This document shows, in pieces, positions 1 to 5,765 of a stretch of DNA of 5,765 nucleotides (the stretch's first letter is position 1; the number at the start of each line of letters is the position of its first letter). Source of the stretch: Bacteroidota bacterium (GTDB lineage: Bacteria; Bacteroidota; Bacteroidia; NS11-12g; UBA9320); assembly GCA_947499775.1 (NCBI GenBank), contig CANMPY010000142.1, positions 1 through 5,765 on the forward strand. The letters are read 5' to 3'. The notes beneath the pieces are model-generated. The model was given only the letters and a program-made list of their open reading frames with translations, was not told the DNA's origin and did no database searches. Made by a program: the position numbers and the translations under genes.

Positions 1-351
1 GAAAAGTTTAAAATTCGATATACCTATATAGCTTTGCCAATTTATATTGACTTTACCGATTTAGGTCCTGATTTTGATAATTTTTCTATTCGGGCTTCTA
101 TTTCACCCAATCTCAATATTTTATCCAAGGACAATAAAGGCTATGGTTGGGCCAAAACCGAGATTAAACCTTTTGAACTTAGTGGAAGTATAGGGGTTGG
201 CTATAAAATTAATGATGAGTTTGGGTTTATTCTTCGCCATGAAAATAGCTTGCTTTCCATCGGAAAACCTGTAAATAATACTTATTATAATATCAACAGA
301 CGCGGATTGTATAACCGCCTTGTTTCCTTTATTTTTAGTTATAATCTTTAA
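1..351 (+). CDS. Outer-membrane beta-barrel protein, C-terminal part (5' end outside window)
   Basis: The reading frame is open from the first base to a TAA at 349-351, giving 116 visible residues. The true start is therefore to the left of the window, and the TTG at 34 is only an internal codon. The fragment begins with an IALPIYI segment that resembles the 'eiPl' strand of PorT-like outer-membrane beta-barrel proteins (PF13568 type). Alternating polar/hydrophobic strands follow: FELSGSIGVGYKI, then FGFILRHENSLLSI, then a polar loop rich in Asn and Tyr, then the last strand RLVSFIFSYNL. Glycine-rich GSIGVGYK followed by a long Asn-rich extracellular loop and a closing strand is the usual end of these small barrels. 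Such proteins sit in the outer membrane and most have no assigned substrate. It converges on the minus-strand cluster and so is a separate transcription unit. Barrel class is fairly secure; exact family and function are not. Confidence 0.75.
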   Translation, partial: EKFKIRYTYIALPIYIDFTDLGPDFDNFSIRASISPNLNILSKDNKGYGWAKTEIKPFELSGSIGVGYKINDEFGFILRHENSLLSIGKPVNNTYYNINRRGLYNRLVSFIFSYNL

Positions 352-372
352 ATATATACTTACGGAAAATTG

Positions 373-939
373 CTATAGTTTAATTTTAATTCCGAATGGA
401 AAAAAACTAGCTGATGAATAATTCGAATAGGTCGACACATTAATTGGTGAAAAATATCCCCTATTTGAAGGCAGTAGAATAATTAATGGTGAAGTTTCAA
501 TAAACAAGCGATTACTTAAGCGAATATTTAAGGTCATGCTCGCATTCACAACCGGGCCTATTTTGTTATTCGAATCCCAATTTACGTTCATTAAACCAGC
601 ACCCACGCCAGTGGTCCAAAAAAACCGATCCTTGTAAATCTTTATTTTATAATAATGGTTGTAGCAAAATGCGCTTATATTAGAGTTTAGGTCGTTAGAA
701 TGATCGGTTGCTGCTCGGTAAAGATGTATGTTTTGTTCAAAAGAAAAGCCATGCTGCCAATGTTTAGAAATATCTTTTTGAAATTCGAAAAATAGTCTTG
801 CTCCAAACGAATTATAGGTATTTACCGAAGCTCCCGATTGAAAAGCGATGTATTCTGATGGTTTAATTTTTGGTTGTGTATAGCCAAATTCTGAAGCTAA
901 AAATAGGGTTAAACTAAAAATATATTTTAGCGATTTCAT
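373..939 (-). CDS. Predicted small outer-membrane beta-barrel protein, function unknown
   Basis: Complete gene of 188 codons, ATG at 939 and TAG at 373. Residues 1-21 look like a signal peptide: Lys2 and Lys5, a hydrophobic core YIFSLTLFLA, and likely cleavage before Gln22. There is no lipobox cysteine. The mature part consists of short amphipathic strands separated by polar loops, for example FGARLFFEFQKDI (45-57), HYYKIKIYKDRFFWTTGVGAGL (95-116), ASMTLNIRLSNRLFIETS (133-150) and a final FFPFGIKIKL, which suggests an eight-stranded outer-membrane barrel. I do not recognise a named family. It lacks the N-terminal signature of PorP/SprF T9SS accessory proteins and, at 188 residues, is much shorter than the roughly 300 of that family. 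Only 11 nt separate it from the stop of the large T9SS cargo gene, with no clear Shine-Dalgarno sequence, so it probably depends on the upstream gene for transcription and perhaps translation. A role as surface anchor or partner of that cargo is inference only. Confidence 0.8.
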   Translation of the reverse strand: MKSLKYIFSLTLFLASEFGYTQPKIKPSEYIAFQSGASVNTYNSFGARLFFEFQKDISKHWQHGFSFEQNIHLYRAATDHSNDLNSNISAFCYNHYYKIKIYKDRFFWTTGVGAGLMNVNWDSNNKIGPVVNASMTLNIRLSNRLFIETSPLIILLPSNRGYFSPINVSTYSNYSSASFFPFGIKIKL

Positions 940-950
940 GCAGTTGATTT

Positions 951-3900
951 TTATTTAATAACAGTAACTGTTCCTTTTTGATAATGTGTGCTGCGATCCC
1001 AACCCGTATAGGTTACTTGCCAAATAAATACTTCTATGCCTTTTGTTTCTTCTAAATTATTACCATCCCAATCTTGCTTTTTATTCTCCGAATCGAATAC
1101 TTTTTCACCCCATCGGTTATATACTTGCATGTGGTATGTTTTTACAAAAACAGGAACAAAACCCCAGGTTTCATTAAGGTCATCCTTGTTTTTTGTAAAG
1201 GCATTTGGCACATGGAGTAAAGGGGGCTGAATAAGATAAATACTATTGCTGCGACTTTGTGCTTGATGTCCACTTGGGTCTTCATTGGCCACAATGCTGT
1301 ACCAATAGCCACCCCAATCGTAATCTAATTTATGATCATCGTAGTTAAATTCATTGGCAAAAACGGAAACAATTGGTCTTAATGAGCCAGTATCAACCGC
1401 GCGTTCTAACGTATAATTGATAACGCCAGCATTCCACTTGCGGTAGGGCTGCCAATCAAGCATATGGTAAAATGGCTTGCTCTGTCCCGTTAAAATAATA
1501 TTGCACCCAATATTAGATTTTGCGCTCGATTGTCCGCATTTGTCATGAACTACTAATGAATAACAGAATGATTGTGATTGGACGTTTACAGATTTATCAA
1601 CATAAAACGTATCGGTTCGGTTATTAAAATCGGTAACGAATTCAAAATTTAAGGTTGGAGAATTTTCACTTCTATAAATCGAATAGGAGCCAAAATCAGG
1701 TTCAGAGCTTTGAAGCCAATGTACCGATACATCCTTATTTTGAATAACTGTGGCCGTTATAACCTCGGTGGGTGGTATAGGCGATTCACTTTCTTGAACC
1801 GATGATACTTTATAGGACGGAGCTCCTGCCTTATTACATTTATTAATAACTTTTAAATAATAGCTATAGTTTAAATTTCGGCAATCGGGAGATTTTTTGT
1901 CGAGGTATTGTCCATTTCCGATTGATCTGAATGTATCTAAAGCAAGCGTGTCACCACTAGGAAATATTTTATATAATACGGTGTAACCAAAATAGGTTGA
2001 GGCAGGTAAAGCAGACCAAGATATGAATAATTCATCTTTTTTGGTAAAGACCATACAAACTGTTTCGGGTGGCGGCAATATGGGGGGAGGGGTAACCACA
2101 ATTCTTATTTTTCCTGAATTGGATTTGAAATCTGGACAACCTCTATCGCTTACATCGGCTTTTATGGTAAACGTGTCGCCAGATGCATCTTGGCATTTGG
2201 GTGACCACGAAAACGTTGATATTGATTTAGCTACGCCATATTGTGTTTTAGGAAAGAGAATAAATTGATTTTCTAAATTCTGTAATGACGTGAAAACGGT
2301 ATTAATTGTATCGTCATCTGGATCCGAAATGGTGTAATTGAACACTAAGGTATCAAAAGCCATAACCTTAAAAAAGGTATCTTTAAGCTGAGGTGGTTTA
2401 TTTAAATTTTCAAGTGCAAATTTAAAGGCAGCATTACTGCAACGCGGGCTAATGTTTTTTTCAGCAAAAGCTCCCGTAGTGGTCGGGAAATCGCTTAAAG
2501 GACCAACTTGGCCGTCCATTGGGCAACTTGAACAAACCGATTGATAAATGACTCCCTTTTTGTCGAACCTGCTCGTTCCTCCATCAACATGGTCGCCTGT
2601 TAGATTGCCGCCAATGTAAGTGGCGTAAACCAATTTTTTTAACTCCTTTGAAAATACAATTATATAAAAATCGCTTCCGTCGGTTGTTTTTTGAAACGCA
2701 TCCGAAGTTATTGGTAAGTTTTTTGTAGTACTCGAAGGAACTTCATCCGTTGTAGTTTTCCCACCCCAACATGAAATAAATACCCTATCACACTCAGCTA
2801 CCATAAAGGCGTTGATGGTTATATCGGGTCTTGCATCGCCGGTGCCAAAGGTTGAACTGTATATTATATTTGTTAAGTCGGCCGAAATCATGGTTAAAAA
2901 TTGACCTGTATTGCCACTGTAATACACTAACCCTTTCGGAGGAATAACACCTTCGGTTTGCCCTACCACATACACTCTGTTTTGTGCATCTAATTCTAAT
3001 GAAATTATTTGATCATACTTGTCAGATCCAAAATAGGTGGCCGTAAGTAAGGTTTGTCCATCGCCCGATATTTTTGCAACATACCCATCTGCTTTGCCTC
3101 CTTTATAACTTGGGTTAATTGTGCCTGATGTATTTGTAAACCCATTTCCACCCGTTCCACCTGAAATATAAATATCGCGTTTGCTATCAAAATCGACGCT
3201 GTAAATGCTTGTGCTTTTATCTCCACCAACATAACTTGACCACAATAAATTTGATGCATTGGCCGAGAATTTAAAAATAAGCCCTTGTTGAATCCCATTC
3301 GGATTGGTTTGTTTAAACCCATTCTTTATTTCAATATCATCGCTTAAGGTAGACATTACGCCTAGTATTGATCCATCGGTGTCGCATATAACATCACCTC
3401 TAAAGTTATCGGCATAAAAGTAGCGCGTAGTCCCAGATTCATTAAGGCCATCATTTTTTGAACCTCCAAAATACGTTGATCCAATAAGCGCGCTGCCATC
3501 GTAATTTAATTTGGTAATTATGATGTCTGAACCTGTACTTTTCATAGATGAATGGGCATTGGCAGCTACTGGATAGTCATATGAAAATGTTGAACCTAAT
3601 ATTACCAAGTTATTCGCATTGTCTATTACCAAGCTATGAGGATAATCATTGTTTGAACCTCCAATATAAGTGGCATACATAAGATTTTTGCCATCGGCCG
3701 AATATTTACTAATGGTTATATCGCAAGGAAAGGTATAGTAAATGTTAGGGTTTGATGATGTGCCTCCATTATACGTTTGGTCAAAAGCACCTGCAGTAGT
3801 TGGATATTTCCCATTAGGAATTTGTGAATAAGCCGAGGTTGTAATTCCACCTGCATATAAATTACCTTGGTTGTCGTAGGTAGCCGTAAACCCGAAATTA

Positions 3901-4718
3901 TCGGCGGTAGTACCCGAATAAGTTGAAAATATCAATTTAGGGTCGATAACAAGGGTTGCATTTGAAGCCTTAAAATTAGAGGGAATATTATCGAACGATA
4001 GGGTTGTGCCCTCCAATTTCATTTTCACCTCAATGGTTTCATGGGTATTTGCACCACTCAAAATATAACTTACGGGTATGGTTTCGGAATAGGTTATTAC
4101 AGAGGTTACGATTTGTAAAGCATGATCAATGATTTTAAGTGAGGATGCTCCATTATATTTTATTTTGATTAACTCGGGATTACTTCCAGGATGGCAAATG
4201 AAATTATACTTCAGTTCTAAGCCATTAGAAAGCAGTTCTAAATCAATATTAGAATAGAGATTTTTTATAAGCAATTTATTCCATAACCTTACATTCGAAG
4301 CCCATTTGGATTTATCTTTTCCTAAAAAATAATTGTATTTGGTGAGTTGCTCTGCATGTTCAGAGATATTTTTAGAACTGATTTGCCCTCCAATAAATTG
4401 CTGTTCAATGCTGTGGTAGTTTATTTTCGACTCATTTGAATTAGACTTTCTAAGCAAAGGTGTTCGTTTGTTATGCCCGTGGTGTGCTGATTCATATAAA
4501 TCTTGAAACTTTAAGTTATCGTAAAAAAGGTAAGAAATACCCTGTTCCGAAATCAATACATTGCCCGAAAAAATTGGTTTGGTATATAGAATTTTAGGAT
4601 CTAACTGCCCTTTGTTTTCAATAAACTGGGCATTTGCAGAGAGAATGCAAAATGCCCCAAAAAAGAAAATACTAATTTTTAGCGGGATTAATTTCTTCTG
4701 TATTAACTTAAAAATCAT
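951..4718 (-). CDS. Large secreted SBBP beta-propeller / Fn3-like protein with T9SS type B sorting domain
   Basis: Complete gene of 1255 codons, ATG at 4718 (good AAGGA site upstream) and TAA at 951. Residues 1-30 are a signal peptide, with cleavage at SANA|QFIENKGQ. Residues 31-255 match the DUF7948-type N-terminal domain that typically begins FIENKGQ. Residues 255-773 hold seven SBBP-like repeats (YATYIGG, STYFGG and variants) that probably form a beta-propeller. Residues 775-876 form an Ig/cadherin-like domain with a DPDDD motif (799-803) that could bind calcium. A TPPPILPPPET linker follows (876-886). Three fibronectin-III-like domains lie at about 885-975, 980-1072 and 1075-1164. Residues 1168-1255 are the gliding-motility-associated C-terminal (CHU_C, T9SS type B) domain, with VPNAFT, VYNRWGEKVF, DWDG and a final KGTVTVIK. 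Expected route: Sec export, then T9SS to the cell surface or medium. The ligand is unknown; the architecture suggests adhesion or binding, as no catalytic motif is visible. Confidence 0.93.
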   Translation of the reverse strand: MIFKLIQKKLIPLKISIFFFGAFCILSANAQFIENKGQLDPKILYTKPIFSGNVLISEQGISYLFYDNLKFQDLYESAHHGHNKRTPLLRKSNSNESKINYHSIEQQFIGGQISSKNISEHAEQLTKYNYFLGKDKSKWASNVRLWNKLLIKNLYSNIDLELLSNGLELKYNFICHPGSNPELIKIKYNGASSLKIIDHALQIVTSVITYSETIPVSYILSGANTHETIEVKMKLEGTTLSFDNIPSNFKASNATLVIDPKLIFSTYSGTTADNFGFTATYDNQGNLYAGGITTSAYSQIPNGKYPTTAGAFDQTYNGGTSSNPNIYYTFPCDITISKYSADGKNLMYATYIGGSNNDYPHSLVIDNANNLVILGSTFSYDYPVAANAHSSMKSTGSDIIITKLNYDGSALIGSTYFGGSKNDGLNESGTTRYFYADNFRGDVICDTDGSILGVMSTLSDDIEIKNGFKQTNPNGIQQGLIFKFSANASNLLWSSYVGGDKSTSIYSVDFDSKRDIYISGGTGGNGFTNTSGTINPSYKGGKADGYVAKISGDGQTLLTATYFGSDKYDQIISLELDAQNRVYVVGQTEGVIPPKGLVYYSGNTGQFLTMISADLTNIIYSSTFGTGDARPDITINAFMVAECDRVFISCWGGKTTTDEVPSSTTKNLPITSDAFQKTTDGSDFYIIVFSKELKKLVYATYIGGNLTGDHVDGGTSRFDKKGVIYQSVCSSCPMDGQVGPLSDFPTTTGAFAEKNISPRCSNAAFKFALENLNKPPQLKDTFFKVMAFDTLVFNYTISDPDDDTINTVFTSLQNLENQFILFPKTQYGVAKSISTFSWSPKCQDASGDTFTIKADVSDRGCPDFKSNSGKIRIVVTPPPILPPPETVCMVFTKKDELFISWSALPASTYFGYTVLYKIFPSGDTLALDTFRSIGNGQYLDKKSPDCRNLNYSYYLKVINKCNKAGAPSYKVSSVQESESPIPPTEVITATVIQNKDVSVHWLQSSEPDFGSYSIYRSENSPTLNFEFVTDFNNRTDTFYVDKSVNVQSQSFCYSLVVHDKCGQSSAKSNIGCNIILTGQSKPFYHMLDWQPYRKWNAGVINYTLERAVDTGSLRPIVSVFANEFNYDDHKLDYDWGGYWYSIVANEDPSGHQAQSRSNSIYLIQPPLLHVPNAFTKNKDDLNETWGFVPVFVKTYHMQVYNRWGEKVFDSENKKQDWDGNNLEETKGIEVFIWQVTYTGWDRSTHYQKGTVTVIK
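954..1217 (-). other. T9SS type B (gliding-motility-associated, CHU_C) C-terminal sorting domain
   Basis: This is the coding segment for residues 1168-1255 of the large protein. Landmarks in order are LHVPNAFT (1168-1175), a divergent NKDDLNE loop (1177-1183), MQVYNRWGEKVFDS (1197-1210), DWDGN (1216-1220), VFIWQVTYTG (1230-1239) and KGTVTVIK at the C-terminus. This order is diagnostic of the type B sorting domain recognised by the type IX secretion system after Sec export. The first loop departs from the common PNGDGxND form, having lysine and aspartate where proline/asparagine and glycine are usual. Confidence 0.92.
2067..2092 (+). other. G-rich tract on the template strand of the large gene
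   Basis: In otherwise AT-rich DNA the plus strand carries runs GGG, GG, GG, GGGGGG and GGGG within 26 bases. On the coding (minus) strand it is a C-rich stretch encoding the proline linker TPPPILPPPE between the Ig-like and first Fn3-like domain. It has the spacing needed for a two-tetrad G-quadruplex, and the G6 run is a possible slippage site. The base composition is sufficiently explained by proline codons, so any structural or regulatory role is speculative. Confidence 0.4.
2400..3956 (-). repeat. Seven SBBP-type repeats forming a probable seven-bladed beta-propeller (protein-level repeat)
   Basis: Within the large secreted protein, seven repeats can be aligned by their anchor strand. 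They start at residues 262 (LIFSTYSG), 346 (LMYATYIGG), 411 (LIGSTYFGG), 491 (LLWSSYVGG), 557 (LLTATYFG), 618 (IIYSSTFG) and 696 (LVYATYIGG). Spacing is 61-84 residues. Most are preceded by a strand of the type ITKLNYDGS or VAKISGDGQT. Most are followed by a 'D..N.LY..G.T' strand such as YDNQGNLYAGGIT or DAQNRVYVVGQTEG. An unpaired FKFALEN strand after repeat 7 (766-772) could close the ring with the first repeat. The repeats are too diverged to show as DNA repeats. Seven blades is my count; the propeller fold is inferred from the family. Confidence 0.75.
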
Positions 4719-4795
4719 TAATTTCCTTTACAAATAGACGCAATTATTATTACAATCGTTTGACCAATTTAATATAATGTCAAAATTATTACCTT
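4719..4795. other. 77-nt AT-rich intergenic gap with an imperfectly supported dyad
   Basis: This is the gap between the CAP gene stop (4796) and the ATG of the large gene. It holds an inverted repeat, TTTGAC at 4759-4764 and GTCAAA at 4779-4784, separated by 14 AT-rich bases. On the minus strand the right arm reads TTTGAC, which contains part of TTGACA (4783-4778), but no good -10 partner and no Bacteroidota TAnnTTTG box at suitable spacing is visible. No GC-rich hairpin with a T-run is present, so I see no terminator. The gap could be a plain intra-operon spacer or hold a weak promoter with an operator. Confidence 0.35.
4724..4729 (-). promoter_or_regulatory. Shine-Dalgarno-like site of the large propeller gene
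   Basis: On the minus strand the sequence AAAGGA lies five bases before the ATG at 4718 (AAAGGA-AATTA-ATG). It supports this ATG as the start, as does the intact signal peptide directly after it. Strong Shine-Dalgarno sites are less common in Bacteroidota than in many bacteria. The neighbouring 188-codon gene has no comparable site. Confidence 0.6.
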
Positions 4796-5765
4796 CTACG
4801 GTTGGTAATCAAATAGTTTTACGGAGTAATAATATGTTTTGTTACCTGTAAGTTTAACAGTTACATCTATTTTATCGCCTTCTTTTAATTGGGTTGAACT
4901 AAAATCAGGTGTCCAAACCAAGGTAGGTAAACCATAACCTTCCACAACATTTTCAAGTTTCAATTTTAGAGGTACTTTATTTAAAGTCATGGTTACTGTA
5001 GCATCTTTTAGGTTGGCATACATGCTAAAGGACCATTTTTTAAAAATAAACATTTTATGGATATATCCATCGTATGGCCAAGCGATAAAATTAGCTGAAT
5101 AATAGAGCGTGTCACGCGGTCGTGAATTGTCGAGTGCCCAAAGTACACATTTTGATTTGGTGCTTCCATGTCCCCAAATCATGCTAAACGGATACAACAT
5201 CCATCGCCTATTGCCGAGTGTTGGGTGAGTTTGGTCGGCAAGAAATGATGTAACAGCTAAGGCGTTTGTCGCATTTTGAGTTAACAAACTATATTTAGCT
5301 GCTTCTGCAGCTTCAGCGCTATAACAGGTCCATATTTTAGGAATTTCATGGCTCAATTTATTATTGCTTTCCATTGTTAAAGCTGCGCGCTGGCACCAAT
5401 CATTGAGTTGAGAATCTAAATAAATGGGAGGTACTCCTGCATTTACTCTAAAATAATTAATTCGGTTCTCAACCTTTTGTTGAATGTAATTTGGAACTAC
5501 GCCTTTGTCGCAAAGTTTGACGTTTCCATTCCATTCGTATTCTGAGATGGTTTTTGTTCCATCTTTTATAGTTGCAATTCGGGAATTGAAATAATTGAGT
5601 TTAAAATTTTCTTTGCCAATAGCAAGTTCTAATTTGTCAAGTTTTGGATCCGTGGCGTCTTTTATTTTTTCAACCTTTAAAATTTGAGATGCTTTTAAGA
5701 GTTCACCTTCAATAATATAGGCATTTAGCAAGGCATAAAGATTATCCTTGTAAATACTTTTAAAT
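4796..5765 (-). CDS. CAP-superfamily (SCP/PR-1-like) domain protein, 5' end outside window
   Basis: The frame is open from the right edge to a TAG at 4796-4798, with about 322 visible codons and no in-frame ATG. The TTG at 5731 is unlikely to be the start, because the frame continues upstream as KSIYKDNLYA. Residues are numbered here from that TTG. Residues 1-45 look helical and TPR-like (LLNAYIIEGELLKASQIL). Residues 85-205 form the CAP domain: NRINYFRVNAGVPPIYLD, an LSHE motif (126-129), CYSAEAAEAA (136-145), and LGNRRWMLYP (172-181) followed by WGHGS and VLWALD. Residues 240-308 look like an accompanying beta-sandwich (ATVTMTLN, GYGLPTLVWTP, final YYSVKLFDYQP). Cysteines at 74, 113, 136 and 195 could form disulphides, which fits an exported protein. 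There is no C-terminal T9SS sorting domain, so it is probably periplasmic or anchored by an unseen N-terminus. Bacterial CAP proteins have varied, mostly unproven roles, so no substrate can be given. It is transcribed towards the large T9SS cargo gene, 77 nt away. Confidence 0.85.
   Translation of the reverse strand, partial: FKSIYKDNLYALLNAYIIEGELLKASQILKVEKIKDATDPKLDKLELAIGKENFKLNYFNSRIATIKDGTKTISEYEWNGNVKLCDKGVVPNYIQQKVENRINYFRVNAGVPPIYLDSQLNDWCQRAALTMESNNKLSHEIPKIWTCYSAEAAEAAKYSLLTQNATNALAVTSFLADQTHPTLGNRRWMLYPFSMIWGHGSTKSKCVLWALDNSRPRDTLYYSANFIAWPYDGYIHKMFIFKKWSFSMYANLKDATVTMTLNKVPLKLKLENVVEGYGLPTLVWTPDFSSTQLKEGDKIDVTVKLTGNKTYYYSVKLFDYQP

Noticed and set aside
363..394. CGGAA...TTCCG inverted repeat as a bidirectional terminator between the two convergent genes
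   Set aside because: The stem is only 5 bp around a loop of about 22 nt, and inner pairing breaks after a bulge. There is no flanking T-run, so it is too weak to call.
1036..1230. Plus-strand open frame of 64 codons opposite the sorting domain
   Set aside because: It is antisense to the conserved type B domain, with no ribosome site or protein signature.
2023..2268. Plus-strand open frame of 81 codons opposite the large gene
   Set aside because: It lies antisense to the Ig/Fn3 coding part, has no protein features and no start context; it is a shadow of the real gene.
3005..3322. Minus-strand open frame of 105 codons overlapping the propeller region in another frame
   Set aside because: It is wholly inside the well-supported propeller coding sequence, and its translation has no recognisable domain or signal.
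4629..4718. Lipoprotein signal at Cys24 of the large protein
   Set aside because: The residues before the cysteine (FGAFC) do not fit a lipobox, and a normal cleavage site SANA|Q follows a few residues later.
4731..4737. CTATTTG on the minus strand as a Bacteroidota -7 box for the large gene
   Set aside because: It does not fit TAnnTTTG exactly, and it would start the transcript at or beyond the Shine-Dalgarno site, leaving almost no leader.
4755..4783. Sigma-70-like promoter TTGACA with AACGAT 17 nt downstream on the minus strand
   Set aside because: The -10 matches only three of six consensus positions, and Bacteroidota mainly use a TTTG / TAnnTTTG promoter form, which is not found here at proper spacing.
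5729..5731. TTG codon as the real start of the CAP gene
   Set aside because: The frame stays open to the window edge, no signal peptide follows the TTG, and the upstream residues continue the same helical pattern. The true start is probably outside the window.

Overview
The window looks like chromosomal DNA from a member of the Bacteroidota (Bacteroidetes). The DNA is AT-rich. The central gene starts with a FIENKGQ-type mature N-terminus and ends in a gliding-motility-associated, type B type IX secretion (T9SS) sorting domain, and it is flanked by genes for small outer-membrane beta-barrels. This combination is typical of the phylum. I cannot place it more precisely than an environmental or gliding-type lineage.

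Layout: (1) Positions 1-351 on the plus strand hold the 3' end of an outer-membrane beta-barrel gene that enters from the left edge. (2) After a 21-nt convergent gap, three genes run on the minus strand and are read from right to left. The first is a CAP-superfamily protein (4796 to the right edge, 5' end missing). The second is a 1255-residue secreted multidomain protein (951-4718). The third is a 188-residue predicted outer-membrane protein (373-939). The gaps between the minus-strand genes are 77 nt and 11 nt, so the last two are very likely cotranscribed and all three may be.

The large protein has a signal peptide, a DUF7948-like N-terminal domain and seven SBBP-type repeats that I read as one seven-bladed beta-propeller. 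An Ig/cadherin-like domain, a proline-rich linker, three fibronectin-III-like domains and the T9SS type B sorting domain follow. It is built like a cell-surface or released adhesin-type protein. The small barrel encoded directly downstream sits where PorP/SprF partner proteins often sit next to type B cargo, but it does not resemble PorP/SprF. The CAP protein has no T9SS sorting domain and is probably periplasmic or membrane-anchored, though its export signal lies outside the window.

I found no RNA genes, CRISPR arrays, insertion sequences or integrases. There is no intergenic stretch longer than 77 nt. The window looks like ordinary Bacteroidota surface-protein territory. The points worth a second look are the propeller's cysteine-bearing last blades, the non-SprF barrel coupled to type B cargo, and a few small sequence structures.
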